Below, in pieces: positions 45,177 through 53,422 of a DNA stretch of 64,000 nt. Where the stretch lies: positions 1,984,001 through 2,048,000 of the forward strand of contig CP053448.1 in assembly GCA_013285445.1 (NCBI GenBank), in the 5' to 3' direction. The DNA comes from Pseudomonadota bacterium (GTDB lineage: Bacteria; Pseudomonadota; Gammaproteobacteria; Xanthomonadales; Wenzhouxiangellaceae). The notes beneath the pieces are model-generated. The model made no database searches, was not told where the DNA came from, and was given only the letters and a program-made list of their open reading frames with translations. Each line of letters begins with the position of its first letter. The stretch's first letter is position 1. The position numbers and the translations under genes were made by a program.

Positions 45177-46642
45177 AAGTTTTCAATCTGCCCGATCTCG
45201 GCGAAGGGCTGCCCGATGCCGAAATAGTGGAATGGCTGGTGTCCGAAGGTGACGAAGTCGACATCGATCAACCGCTGGTCTCGATGGAAACGGCCAAGGC
45301 TGTCGTCGAGGTACCCAGCCCGTTCGAGGGCCGCGTTGTCAAGTTCCACGGCGGCCCGGGCGACGTGATCCAGACCGGCGCACCACTGGCTGAATTCGAG
45401 GTCGCCGGCGAAGCCGACGAGCCGGCCGAGGCCGAGGATAGCGCTGCAGAACAGGCGACATCAGACGAACGCGAAAGCGCGCCTGGTGCCGACTCGCAGG
45501 ATGAACCCGACTTCGAGGAAATCGAAATTGACGACGGCGATTTTGACCGCGACATCGACACCCCGGCCGAGTCTGCTTCGGAACAGCAGGAAACAAGCGC
45601 CGCCCAGGAGCCTCAGCCGCATCTCCACGATGAAGACGAAAGTCCCGAGCCTGGCGAAGAGAAGGACGAAAGCGACTCGGGCACCGTGGTCGGCAGCGTC
45701 CAGAGCAGCGGTGAAGTCCTGACCGAGCGCACCAGCCAAATCGGCGGCGTCAAGGTCACGCCAGCAGTTCGCGCACTCGCGCGCAAGTTGCGCGTTGATC
45801 TGACCCGGGTCGAGCCAAGCGGTGCCGACGGAGTAGTCACCGCGGCGGACGTGCGCCAGGCGGCCCCGTCCCAGCAGGCCGGATCCGGGCCCGAGCCGAG
45901 AGGCAACGAGCAAGCTGCCTCGTCCGCCGCTTCCGCCGAGTCACCGGCGCGCAGCGCCAGCCGGGAGGATTCCGGGACCGCTACGCCCGCGCCATCTGCC
46001 GCAGATGGTGACTGGCAGCCACTGCGTGGAACGCGCCGCACCATGGCACGCGCAATGAGCGAGTCCCATGCACGCGTGGTACCGACCACGCTGATGGATG
46101 ATGCAGATATCCAGGCCTGGCGAAGTGGTGAGGACGTGACCTACCGGCTTCTGCGCAGCCTGGCAGCCGGCGCCCGCGCCGAACCCGGTCTCAACGCCTG
46201 GTTCGACGATGAACAAAACATGCGCATGGTTCACAAGGGTATGGATGTGGGCATGGCGGTCGATACCGGGGACGGACTGTTTGTCGCCCGCCTGCGCGGC
46301 GTTGACAAGGGCTCGCGCGAGGACGTGCGCGCAGAAATTAATCGCCTCAAGGACAATGTCAGAAACCGCAGCATTCCGCCGGAGGACCTCAAGGACTACA
46401 CCATCATGCTGTCGAACTTCGGTGTATTTGCGGGCCGCTACGCCACGCCCATCATCAACCCGCCGTGCGTGGCCATTGTGGCCGCCGGCGTGGTGCGCCA
46501 TGAAGTGGTCCCGGTTCTCGGCGGCATCGAGGTGCATCGCATGATTCCGCTGTCGCTGACCTTCGACCACCGGACGGTCACCGGCGGCGAGGCAGCGCGT
46601 TTTCTGCGGGCCATGCTCGACGACCTGTCACAGGCGGAGTAG
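45173..46642 (+). CDS. pdhC: Dihydrolipoamide acyltransferase (E2) of the pyruvate complex
   Basis: The product is 489 aa. There is one N-terminal lipoyl domain with the lipoyl-Lys in SMETAKAVVEVPS, then a very acidic linker of roughly 90 residues, a peripheral-subunit-binding domain (VTPAVRALARKLRVDLTRV), and the catalytic CAT domain. The CAT active-site motif, normally DHRxxDG, reads DHRTVTGG here, so the catalytic His is kept while the Asp is Thr. No E3 (lipoamide dehydrogenase) is adjacent. Confidence 0.93.
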   Translation: MKVFNLPDLGEGLPDAEIVEWLVSEGDEVDIDQPLVSMETAKAVVEVPSPFEGRVVKFHGGPGDVIQTGAPLAEFEVAGEADEPAEAEDSAAEQATSDERESAPGADSQDEPDFEEIEIDDGDFDRDIDTPAESASEQQETSAAQEPQPHLHDEDESPEPGEEKDESDSGTVVGSVQSSGEVLTERTSQIGGVKVTPAVRALARKLRVDLTRVEPSGADGVVTAADVRQAAPSQQAGSGPEPRGNEQAASSAASAESPARSASREDSGTATPAPSAADGDWQPLRGTRRTMARAMSESHARVVPTTLMDDADIQAWRSGEDVTYRLLRSLAAGARAEPGLNAWFDDEQNMRMVHKGMDVGMAVDTGDGLFVARLRGVDKGSREDVRAEINRLKDNVRNRSIPPEDLKDYTIMLSNFGVFAGRYATPIINPPCVAIVAAGVVRHEVVPVLGGIEVHRMIPLSLTFDHRTVTGGEAARFLRAMLDDLSQAE

Positions 46643-46659
46643 GAACATCCGGTGTTCCT
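46641..46659 (+). terminator. Hairpin at the pdhC stop
   Basis: AGGAACA at 46641-46647 pairs with TGTTCCT at 46653-46659 across a 5-nt loop, overlapping the TAG stop. There is no T run after it, so it may pause or protect the transcript rather than end it. Confidence 0.4.
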
Positions 46660-46740
46660 GGCGGCCGGGTTCGGAGTGTGGCATGAGCATCTGCCTCCTG
46701 ACCGGGACGGGACTCTGGCTGCCGGTTCTGAACCAGCCGC

Positions 46741-47190
46741 ATGAAGGGCCACGTCGCACCCAATATGATCATCGGTGCCTGCGAGTGGGTGGCGCTGCCC
46801 GAGCTGGGCATCGACCGCCTGCGCGCGCGGGTCGATACGGGCGCCAGATCCTGCGCCCTGCACGCCAGCATTATCGAGCGCACTGAGCGCGACGGCGTCG
46901 ATCGCGTCGTCTTTCACGTCCACATGGGCCATCCTGAGCCCAACCGCTGGCAGCGCTGTGAGGCCGACCTCCATCGCATTCGGCGCGTACGCAACACGTC
47001 CGGTGAGATGGAGGAGCGCTTCGCGATCCGCACGCCTCTGGTCATCGGTCATTCGCGCTGGGATGTGGACATCACCCTGACCAATCGTGAGAAAATGCGC
47101 TATCGCATGCTGCTGGGTCGCACGGCAATGGAAAACCACGCCCTGGTCTACCCGGCGCGCACATTTCTGCAGGGCAAGCCGCGCCTGTAA
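46741..47190 (+). CDS. RimB-like retropepsin-type protease (DUF785/COG4067)
   Basis: The product is 149 aa. [13 protein letters not shown] carries the DTGA motif of retropepsin-like aspartic proteases; this family was first named a zinc protease. [13 protein letters not shown] at the N-terminus and [23 protein letters not shown] at the end are conserved. It lies directly before rimK, as in the Pseudomonas rim operons, where RimB and RimK act together on ribosomal protein S6 glutamylation. Confidence 0.88.
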   Translation: MKGHVAPNMIIGACEWVALPELGIDRLRARVDTGARSCALHASIIERTERDGVDRVVFHVHMGHPEPNRWQRCEADLHRIRRVRNTSGEMEERFAIRTPLVIGHSRWDVDITLTNREKMRYRMLLGRTAMENHALVYPARTFLQGKPRL

Positions 47191-47225
47191 ACGATCAAAA
47201 CTCATTCCTGAGGGGCTCGCCGACC

Positions 47226-48131
47226 ATGCGCATCGCCATACTCTCACGCAGCCGCCGCATCTATTCGACCCGTCGGCTGTACGACGCGGCCATTGAGCGC
47301 GGCCATGACGTCCAGGTCGTCGATACATTGCGCTGCTACATGAACATCGCCTCGCATCGCCCCACCATGCACTTCAGGGGTCAGCAGCTCGAGCCGTTCG
47401 ACGCCGTGATTCCGCGCATTGGCTCCTCGATCACCTTCTACGGAACCGCGGTGCTGCGTCAGTTCGAGATGATGGGAACCTTTCCGCTCAACGAATCGGT
47501 GGCGGTTACCCGCTCGCGCGACAAGCTGCGCTCGCTGCAGCTGCTCGCGCGCCGCGGGATCGGTCTGCCGGTCACCGGGTTCGCCCGCGCTCCGGACGAT
47601 ATCGGCGACGTCATCGAAATGGTGGGCGGTGCGCCGCTGGTCGTCAAGCTGCTCGAAGGCACACAGGGCATTGGGGTTGTGCTGTGCGAGACGCGCAAGG
47701 CCGCCGAGAGCGTGCTGGAGGCCTTCATGGGACTGGATGTTTCCATCATGGTGCAGGAATACATCAAGGAGGCCGGCGGTGCCGATATCCGCTGCTTCGT
47801 GGTGGGAGAAAAGGTGGTGGCAGCCATCAAGCGGCAGGCCAAGCCGGGCGAATTCCGGTCCAATCTGCACCGGGGAGGCACGGCTTCGCTGATCAAGATC
47901 ACGCCTGAAGAGCGCTCGACGGCGGCGCGAGCCGCTCGCATCATGGGCCTCAACGTGGCCGGCGTTGATTTGCTGCGCTCCAATCACGGTCCGCTGGTCA
48001 TGGAAGTCAACTCCTCGCCGGGCCTGGAAGGAATCGAAACGGCCACCGGCAAGGATGTCGCCGGCATGATCATCGGCTTTCTCGAAAAAAACGCAAGGAA
48101 GAACAAGACCCGCACCCGCGGGAAGGGGTGA
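47226..48131 (+). CDS. rimK: RimK alpha-L-glutamate ligase
   Basis: RimK adds glutamate residues to the C-terminus of ribosomal protein S6 using an ATP-grasp fold. The product is 301 aa, the usual length. [23 protein letters not shown] is the central ATP-grasp region, [21 protein letters not shown] the metal/ATP part, and [13 protein letters not shown] the C-terminal Mg-binding motif. A basic tail ([12 protein letters not shown]) ends the protein. It follows the RimB-like gene by 35 bp, so one operon is likely. Confidence 0.95.
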   Translation: MRIAILSRSRRIYSTRRLYDAAIERGHDVQVVDTLRCYMNIASHRPTMHFRGQQLEPFDAVIPRIGSSITFYGTAVLRQFEMMGTFPLNESVAVTRSRDKLRSLQLLARRGIGLPVTGFARAPDDIGDVIEMVGGAPLVVKLLEGTQGIGVVLCETRKAAESVLEAFMGLDVSIMVQEYIKEAGGADIRCFVVGEKVVAAIKRQAKPGEFRSNLHRGGTASLIKITPEERSTAARAARIMGLNVAGVDLLRSNHGPLVMEVNSSPGLEGIETATGKDVAGMIIGFLEKNARKNKTRTRGKG

Positions 48132-48161
48132 AGGCGGGATCCCGGGGGGCCGAATCGGGGT

Positions 48162-48189
48162 CTTGAAATCCTGTCGTATGCCCCTACCT
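48162..48189 (+). promoter_or_regulatory. Sigma-32 (RpoH)-type promoter of hsp20
   Basis: CTTGAA at 48162-48167 and CCCCTACCT at 48181-48189, separated by 13 bp. This closely matches the heat-shock consensus CTTGAA-N13-CCCCATNT and lies upstream of a small heat-shock gene. Confidence 0.75.
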
Positions 48190-48283
48190 TACCTACCGCA
48201 AGCACAAGGGTGCTTGCCGACGACATTGTTGTTCGTCTGTCTTTCTCAATTCATTAACTGATTGTCTTGAGGAGGTGACACGT

Positions 48284-48832
48284 ATGGCAATGACCCAAAT
48301 GACCACGCCGAGTCAATGGTTCCGACGCGGTTCCCTGCCAACGGTTTCGGGCCTGACCGGCGACTCGTTGCGCGACGATCCGTTTGCGCGTATCCACGAC
48401 GAGATGAACCGGCTGTTCGACAGCTTTTTCGGCAACACCGGCTGGTCGGTTTCGCAGCCCCTGAGCGGCAGCGGTGCCAGCCTGGCCGCGGTCATGCAGC
48501 CCCAGCTCGATATCTTCGAAACCGAAGACAGCTATCAGCTCTCGGTCGAGCTGCCCGGCGTGGATCGTGACAGCGTCGATCTGAGCGTCGACGACGATGC
48601 TCTGGTCATTCGTGCCCGCAAGGAGCGCGAAGTCAAGACCGGCAATGACAACCAGTATCACCGGGTCGAACGTCGTTTCGGCCGGTTCGAGCGGATGCTG
48701 ACCCTTCCGGCGGATGCCGACAGCGATCAGATTTCCGCCGAGCTCAGCAACGGCGTACTGGAGGTCACCATTCCGCGTCGCAAGGACATCGAATCCGTCC
48801 GCGGACGCCGCATCGAGATCAAGAGCAGCTGA
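48284..48832 (+). CDS. Small heat-shock protein, Hsp20/alpha-crystallin family
   Basis: This is a holdase that binds unfolding proteins. The product is 182 aa. The alpha-crystallin domain occupies roughly residues 70-170 with LDIFETEDSYQLSVELPGV, LVIRARKER and SNGVLEVTIPR. The N-terminal arm has the FARIHDEMNRLFDSFF block usual in proteobacterial Hsp20. A strong Shine-Dalgarno (GAGGAGGTGA) precedes the ATG at 48284; a GTG at 48275 lies inside that site and is not the start. Confidence 0.93.
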   Translation: MAMTQMTTPSQWFRRGSLPTVSGLTGDSLRDDPFARIHDEMNRLFDSFFGNTGWSVSQPLSGSGASLAAVMQPQLDIFETEDSYQLSVELPGVDRDSVDLSVDDDALVIRARKEREVKTGNDNQYHRVERRFGRFERMLTLPADADSDQISAELSNGVLEVTIPRRKDIESVRGRRIEIKSS

Positions 48833-48853
48833 CCAAGGCCGTCTGGACTTACC

Positions 48854-48881
48854 GGGGTGGCTTCCCGCCACCCCATTTTTT
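48854..48881 (+). terminator. Rho-independent terminator of hsp20
   Basis: GGGGTGGC (48854-48861) pairs with GCCACCCC (48867-48874) around TTCCC, then A and six T. Confidence 0.92.
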
Positions 48882-48902
48882 GCCGGCGGCTGAGTGTGAC
48901 CT

Positions 48903-49043
48903 AAGGAGCCTCTGAACATCTCTGCGCGCGAGCGCAGGACTGGCTGTCGCCAATTCAAGCGAGTGCAACGCCGCCCACGGCGCTTGTGCGGCGGCCCTTC
49001 GGGAGCCGCTGTGCGGACAAGGCGCAAGCTAGGGCGCGAGTGA
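48903..49043. repeat. Structured intergenic element, possible mobile-element remnant
   Basis: This ~140-bp segment after the hsp20 terminator has no convincing open frame. It begins GAGCCTCTGAACA and holds a nested hairpin around CCCTTCGGG, with outer GCGGC/GCCGC arms. GAGCCTCTGAA-type ends occur at some IS-derived repeats, but no transposase or target duplication is visible. Confidence 0.35.
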
Positions 49044-49045
49044 AT

Positions 49046-49333
49046 TCATGAAGAATGCGGGCTAGCGTACCAGCGACGCAGCCAGCCCAGTGAGAGCAGC
49101 GTCAGAAAAACCAGATAGGCGGCCGCTACCGCGATCACGTTGCGCGCCAGGCCGTCGACATCCAGTAGCGCGTGCAATCCAAGCAATGTACCCACACCGC
49201 CCACAACGGCAGCGGCTGCTGTGGCCCGGTCCAACCAGCGATCGCGCGTCGGTCGTCCGGAAGGAGCCGAGTAGCCATACAGCCACAGCAGGAAGATCAC
49301 GACCGGGGCCAGAATCAGCAGGTCAATCACCAT
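49046..49333 (-). CDS. Small membrane protein, unknown function
   Basis: The product is 95 aa from the ATG at 49333, which overlaps the upstream FAH-family stop by 11 bp. Three hydrophobic helices are visible (LLILAPVVIFLLWLYGY, then AAAVVGGVGTLLGLHALL, then VIAVAAAYLVFLTLLSLGWL). No family is recognised. The overlap suggests co-translation with the FAH-family gene and trpS. Confidence 0.65.
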   Translation of the reverse strand: MVIDLLILAPVVIFLLWLYGYSAPSGRPTRDRWLDRATAAAAVVGGVGTLLGLHALLDVDGLARNVIAVAAAYLVFLTLLSLGWLRRWYASPHSS

Positions 49334-50051
49334 CAGTTTCGTTTCCTTTGGACGGGGCAGCGCTGCACCGGGCGTCATCGCCAACGCTGAATGTCAGCAC
49401 CGGCAGACCGTCAATTTCGGCGCGCACCCGATCACCGATTTGCAGTGCGGAAACACCGGCCGGCGTGCCGGTAAAAATCACGTCTCCGGCCGAAAGCGTT
49501 ACCTGCTGCGAAAGCCGGCTGAGCAGCGCTCCGGTCGACCAAATCATGTCGCCCAGTGTGGCTTGCTGGTGCAGCCGACCGTTGACGGCCAGAGTGATGC
49601 GGCAACCGGGCTTTGGCTGCCAGCAATCGGCCCGCACCAGGGAAGCAATCGGCGCAGATTGATCGAATCCCTTGCTCATCTCCCAGGGGTGTCCCGCCTG
49701 CTTGGCCCGGGACTGGACGTCGCGTCGGGTCAGATCGACGCCCACGGCATAGCCGAACACGGCTCGCGCCGCCTGCCCGGGCGAAAGATTCCGTCCGCCG
49801 CGCCCGACAACGGCAACCATCTCCACTTCGTGATGCAAGACACCGGTATCCGGAGGAAAGGCGATCTCGTCACGCTGCACCAGGGCCTGAGCCGGCTTTG
49901 AAAAGAACACCGGCTCGCCCGGTTCGGCACCCATCTCGCGCGCGTGCTCAACATAGTTTCGGCCCACGCACCAGACGTGGCGCGCGGGAAACAGGCTGCC
50001 ATCGGTAACCGCCAGGGTCGGCGGCTGCCATTGCACCGTCTGCAAACTCAT
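49323..50051 (-). CDS. Fumarylacetoacetate hydrolase-family protein
   Basis: The product is 242 aa from the ATG at 50051, which overlaps the trpS stop as ATGA. The FAH beta-roll carries the metal ligands in LHHEVEMVAVVGRGG and VGVDLTRRDVQ, plus VIFTGTPAGVSALQIGDRV. Such proteins hydrolyse or decarboxylate acylpyruvates or oxaloacetate with Mg. YcgM/FAHD1-type acylpyruvase or oxaloacetate decarboxylase activity is possible. Confidence 0.88.
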   Translation of the reverse strand: MSLQTVQWQPPTLAVTDGSLFPARHVWCVGRNYVEHAREMGAEPGEPVFFSKPAQALVQRDEIAFPPDTGVLHHEVEMVAVVGRGGRNLSPGQAARAVFGYAVGVDLTRRDVQSRAKQAGHPWEMSKGFDQSAPIASLVRADCWQPKPGCRITLAVNGRLHQQATLGDMIWSTGALLSRLSQQVTLSAGDVIFTGTPAGVSALQIGDRVRAEIDGLPVLTFSVGDDARCSAAPSKGNETDGD

Positions 50052-51058
50052 CCCAGCGCCCGGATACCAACCGCCTCGCGCAGTCTGGCGATGAATGGCT
50101 GGCTGATTTCCCTTGCCCGCTCGGCGCCACATTCGAGCGCTTGCTCGACCTGTTCGGGATTGTTGATCAGAGCGTCGTAGCGTTCTCGCGCACTGGCGAG
50201 CTCCGCATCGACCAACTCAAACAGCTGCTGCTTGACCTCTCCCCAGGCGATGCCATCGGCAAAGGCCCGGCGCATCGCGTCGCGCTGCTCCGGCGTGGCA
50301 AACGCGGCGTAGACCGCGAACACAGCGGCTGAATCCGGATCCTTGGGCTCACCAGGCTCCTGCGAATTGGTCTTGATCTTCATGATCGCCTTCCGGAGCT
50401 GCCTTCCGGACAGCCACAGCGGAATGGTGTTGTCGTAGCTTTTCGACATCTTTCGCCCGTCGGTGCCCGGCAGCGTGGCGACATGCTCGTCGATCTGCGC
50501 CTCGGGCAGAACAAATTGCTCGCCGTAGCGGTGGTTGAAGCGCTGGGCAATATCACGCGCCATTTCCAGGTGCTGGAGCTGGTCACGGCCGACCGGAACC
50601 CGATGCGCGTTGAACATCAGGATATCGGCCGCCATCAGCACCGGGTAGCAGAACAAACCCATGGAAATGCCCAAATCCGGGTCCTCCGCCGCCTGCAGGT
50701 TTTCGTCAACCGCGGCCTTGTAGGCATGCGCCCGGTTCATCAGACCCTTGGCGGTCACGCAGGTCAGCAGCCAGGTCAGCTCCGCGATTTCCGGTATATC
50801 GGACTGGCGATAGAACACCGAGCGTTCCGTATCCAGTCCCAGCGCCAGCCAGGTTGCGGCAATTTCCAGAGTCGAGCGCCGAACGCGGTCGGGAGCTTCA
50901 CACTTGACCAGGGCATGATAATCAGCCAGAAAGTAGAACGAATCGGTCTGTGGATCACGGCTGGCGGCAATGGCCGGCTTGATGGCGCCAACATAGTTGC
51001 CCAGATGCGGCGTACCCGTCGTGGTGATCCCGGTCAATACTCGTGCCTTGTCGGTCAT
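50048..51058 (-). CDS. trpS: Tryptophanyl-tRNA synthetase
   Basis: TrpS charges tRNA-Trp. The product is 336 aa from the ATG at 51058, where the family N-terminus starts (RVLTGITTTGTPHLGNYVGA contains the HIGH-type motif). KMSKS is present (GRKMSKSYDNTIPLW), and CYPVLMAADILMFNAHRVPVG is the conserved tryptophan/AMP region. It leads a three-gene overlapping set with the FAH-family and membrane-protein genes, and is divergent from the RuBisCO-like gene. Confidence 0.96.
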   Translation of the reverse strand: MTDKARVLTGITTTGTPHLGNYVGAIKPAIAASRDPQTDSFYFLADYHALVKCEAPDRVRRSTLEIAATWLALGLDTERSVFYRQSDIPEIAELTWLLTCVTAKGLMNRAHAYKAAVDENLQAAEDPDLGISMGLFCYPVLMAADILMFNAHRVPVGRDQLQHLEMARDIAQRFNHRYGEQFVLPEAQIDEHVATLPGTDGRKMSKSYDNTIPLWLSGRQLRKAIMKIKTNSQEPGEPKDPDSAAVFAVYAAFATPEQRDAMRRAFADGIAWGEVKQQLFELVDAELASARERYDALINNPEQVEQALECGAERAREISQPFIARLREAVGIRALG

Positions 51059-51184
51059 CCGGCTGGTGTTTCCCGTGGCTGCAAAAGCCGTTATTTTACC
51101 CGTGATGGGCTGCAAGGCTGCGCGATTTCCCGTCGCCATTCGTCGCCAATCCGAAACCTACTTCAAACAACAGGCGTTTTTCTC

Positions 51185-52291
51185 GTGATCAAGGCCACCT
51201 ACATCGCCACCCGACCGCAGCGTGATCCGGAGGTGCTGGCCGAACACATCGCCCGGGAACAGAGTCTTGAAACCCCGCGCGAGCTGATTTCGCCGGCGAT
51301 TTCACAGCGCTATCTTGGCCGGGTGCTCGACGTCACCGAGCTGGCTGCAGGGCGTTGGTCGATGCGGATCGGCTACCCCGCCGAGCTGGCCAGCGGGCAG
51401 CTTGGGCAACTCGTGCATCTGTTATGGGGCAACGTGTCGTTCTACCCGCGTATTCGTTTGGTTGATGTTGAACTGCCTCGCACGCTGCTCGACGAGCTGG
51501 GCGGGCCGCGAGGCGGCATCCCGGGGATTCGTGAATATATCGACGTTCACGACCGCGGACTGCTGATGAGCGTGCTCAAGCCGCGCGGAACACCACCGCA
51601 GCGGCTGGCCGACATCGCGCTGCGGTTTGCGCGCGCCGGCGGCGACCTGCTCAAAGACGACCAGAACCTGGTCGAGCGCGAGCTCGACGTATTTACAAAC
51701 AGAATTAATTTATGCGCGCAATCGATTGAAAAAGCAGCTGATATTACTGGACGACGATGCCTGTATCTGCCGCATGTGGCCGGCAGCGGCGACTGGCTCG
51801 ATGCACAACTGGAGGTCGTGGCCGAGCGCGGCCTTGCCGGCGTCGTGATGTGCCCCTGGGTGATGGGACTGGAAACCGCATCAAACGCGGCCCGACGCCA
51901 CGGACTGATGTGGCTGGCCCACCCCGCGTTCTCCGGCAGCCTGACCGAACCGGCTGATCACGGCATCCGCACTGCGGTCGCGCTGGGCACGCTGGTACGA
52001 CTGGCTGGCGCCGATATCAGCATTTTCCCCGGCAGCGGCGGTCGCATCCAATCCCGTCAGGACGACAGCACAGACTCCTGCCGCGCCCTGACCCAGCCGC
52101 TTGGAAGCATGCGCCCAACCCTGCCTTGCATCGGCGGCGGCAAAACGCTCGATCATCTGCCGCAGGCGCTGCAAGAACTCGGCAGCCAGGCCGCTATTCT
52201 TGTCGGTGGCGACCTGCTGGCTCGCGGCGATGCGATGGAGGCCGACCTTGCCGCAACAATCGAACGCCTGGAAACACTCAGTCGCGAATGA
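51185..52291 (+). CDS. RuBisCO-like protein (form IV, RLP)
   Basis: The product is 368 aa from a GTG; no ATG is in frame nearby and the ribosome site is weak. RuBisCO landmarks can be followed: N83 (WGNVSF), K132 (LKPRG), the activation segment K157-D-D-Q160 (GGDLLKDDQNL), H246 (LAHPAFSG), then the RLP-type ADISIFPGSGGR in place of the catalytic loop, and PCIGGGKTLDH. Catalytic E204 is Gln and K177 is Arg, so it should not fix CO2. RLPs act in methionine salvage or in sugar-acid and other carbon metabolism; the subgroup cannot be set by eye. Confidence 0.9.
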   Translation: MIKATYIATRPQRDPEVLAEHIAREQSLETPRELISPAISQRYLGRVLDVTELAAGRWSMRIGYPAELASGQLGQLVHLLWGNVSFYPRIRLVDVELPRTLLDELGGPRGGIPGIREYIDVHDRGLLMSVLKPRGTPPQRLADIALRFARAGGDLLKDDQNLVERELDVFTNRINLCAQSIEKAADITGRRCLYLPHVAGSGDWLDAQLEVVAERGLAGVVMCPWVMGLETASNAARRHGLMWLAHPAFSGSLTEPADHGIRTAVALGTLVRLAGADISIFPGSGGRIQSRQDDSTDSCRALTQPLGSMRPTLPCIGGGKTLDHLPQALQELGSQAAILVGGDLLARGDAMEADLAATIERLETLSRE

Positions 52292-52670
52292 CCGGTATCG
52301 GCTCCATTACATCATCGACGGCGACCATGGCCAGGTGGCCCTCGATCGCAAGTTTCTGGGCACCGGACTCAACGGCTTCAACCAGAATCTGGACGCGCAC
52401 ACCCAGCGAGGTACGGCCCACCCTGACGACCTCGCCCACCAGCTCCACGATCGCGCCCTGCGGGATGGGGACCTTGAAGTCGACCCGATCCATGGAAACC
52501 GTCACGACCTGACAGCGGGCGAATCGCGTGGCGGTCAGAAAGGCCACCTCATCCATCCACTGCAGTGCCGTGCCCCCATAGAGCGTGCCAATGGGATTGG
52601 TGTCCTGCGGAAACACCAGCTTGGTGATGCGGGTGCGCGACCGTTCGACTCGATGGGCCTGTTCGTCCAT
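52278..52670 (-). CDS. Acyl-CoA thioesterase, hotdog fold (YciA type)
   Basis: The product is 130 aa, single hotdog. VFPQDTNPIGTLYGGTALQWMDEVAF is the conserved N-terminal region of YciA/ACOT-type thioesterases with the active-site Asp, and VTVSMDRVDFKVPIPQGAIVELVGEV follows. It hydrolyses acyl-CoA. It overlaps the convergent RuBisCO-like gene by 14 bp at their 3' ends. Confidence 0.92.
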   Translation of the reverse strand: MDEQAHRVERSRTRITKLVFPQDTNPIGTLYGGTALQWMDEVAFLTATRFARCQVVTVSMDRVDFKVPIPQGAIVELVGEVVRVGRTSLGVRVQILVEAVESGAQKLAIEGHLAMVAVDDVMEPIPVIRD

Positions 52671-52711
52671 GGAGGCAAGTATACGAGGTCAGCAACACAC
52701 ATGCCGGCTCC

Positions 52712-52736
52712 AAAAAAACCCCGCGCAATGACGGGG
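52712..52736 (-). terminator. Rho-independent terminator of ahpCD
   Basis: CCCCG at 52719-52723 pairs with CGGGG at 52732-52736. Read on the minus strand the stem is followed by seven T (52718-52712). It lies 40 bp past the ahpD stop. Confidence 0.85.
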
Positions 52737-52775
52737 CTCAATCGGATCCCGGGGTGCAACCACAGGTCGGTTCTA

Positions 52776-53333
52776 TCAGGCAGCGGCCCTGGCGGCCGCG
52801 CTCGCCTGCTCGGCGTCGAGGACCGTGGCCACGGCGTGCATGACCGAGGCAATGCGCACCGCGTGCTGGATCACGGCGCTACCGACGCCGGCGTTCTTGA
52901 GCACCTTTTCATGGCTGTCGATGCACATGCCACAGCCGTTGACGGCTGAAACCGCGAGCGACAGCAGTTCGAAGTCTGCCTTGTCGATGCCGGGATTGCC
53001 GATCACGTTCATGCGCAAACGCGCGGGCATCCTGGCGTACTCCTCGTTCGAGGCCAGGTGGATGAAGCGGTAATAGATGTTGTTCATCCCCATGATGGCG
53101 GCAGCCGCCCGCGCCGCATTGAGCCATGACTCATCGAGCACTTCGGCAGCAGCTGCTTCAAGTGAAGCCACCAGCTCACTGTTGCGGCTGGCGATTGCAG
53201 TGGCCAGGGCCGTCGCGTAGAGCTGCTCTGTTGTCATGCCCTCGGCCCGTTCCGGATCCAGCACGTTGCCGAGGTTGATACGCAAATCCCTGGCGTAGTC
53301 GGGAATGCGATGCTTGATCGATTCGATACTCAT
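52776..53333 (-). CDS. ahpD: Alkyl hydroperoxide reductase AhpD
   Basis: AhpD recycles AhpC through a CxxC thiol pair. The product is 185 aa. The redox centre is C134-G-M-C137 with H141 (VNGCGMCIDSHEK), as in mycobacterial AhpD. The N-terminus (IPDYARDLRINLGNVL) matches the family. It lies downstream of ahpC on the same strand with about 90 bp between, and the terminator after it closes the unit. Confidence 0.95.
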   Translation of the reverse strand: MSIESIKHRIPDYARDLRINLGNVLDPERAEGMTTEQLYATALATAIASRNSELVASLEAAAAEVLDESWLNAARAAAAIMGMNNIYYRFIHLASNEEYARMPARLRMNVIGNPGIDKADFELLSLAVSAVNGCGMCIDSHEKVLKNAGVGSAVIQHAVRIASVMHAVATVLDAEQASAAARAAA

Positions 53334-53422
53334 AAGGGAAACTCCCGGGTGCATTCATTCAAACAGCGGCGGAGGCGATACTGCCTCCGCCGTGACGGGC
53401 CGTGTGCCCTGCGCGTGACCGA

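Noticed and set aside
50483..51184. N-terminal extension of the RuBisCO-like protein
   Set aside because: It is antisense to trpS and unlike any RuBisCO N-terminus. The family-like sequence starts at the GTG at 51185.
51185..52291. True CO2-fixing RuBisCO
   Set aside because: K177 and E204 equivalents are changed, the mobile-loop region is of the RLP type, and no phosphoribulokinase or carboxysome gene is nearby.
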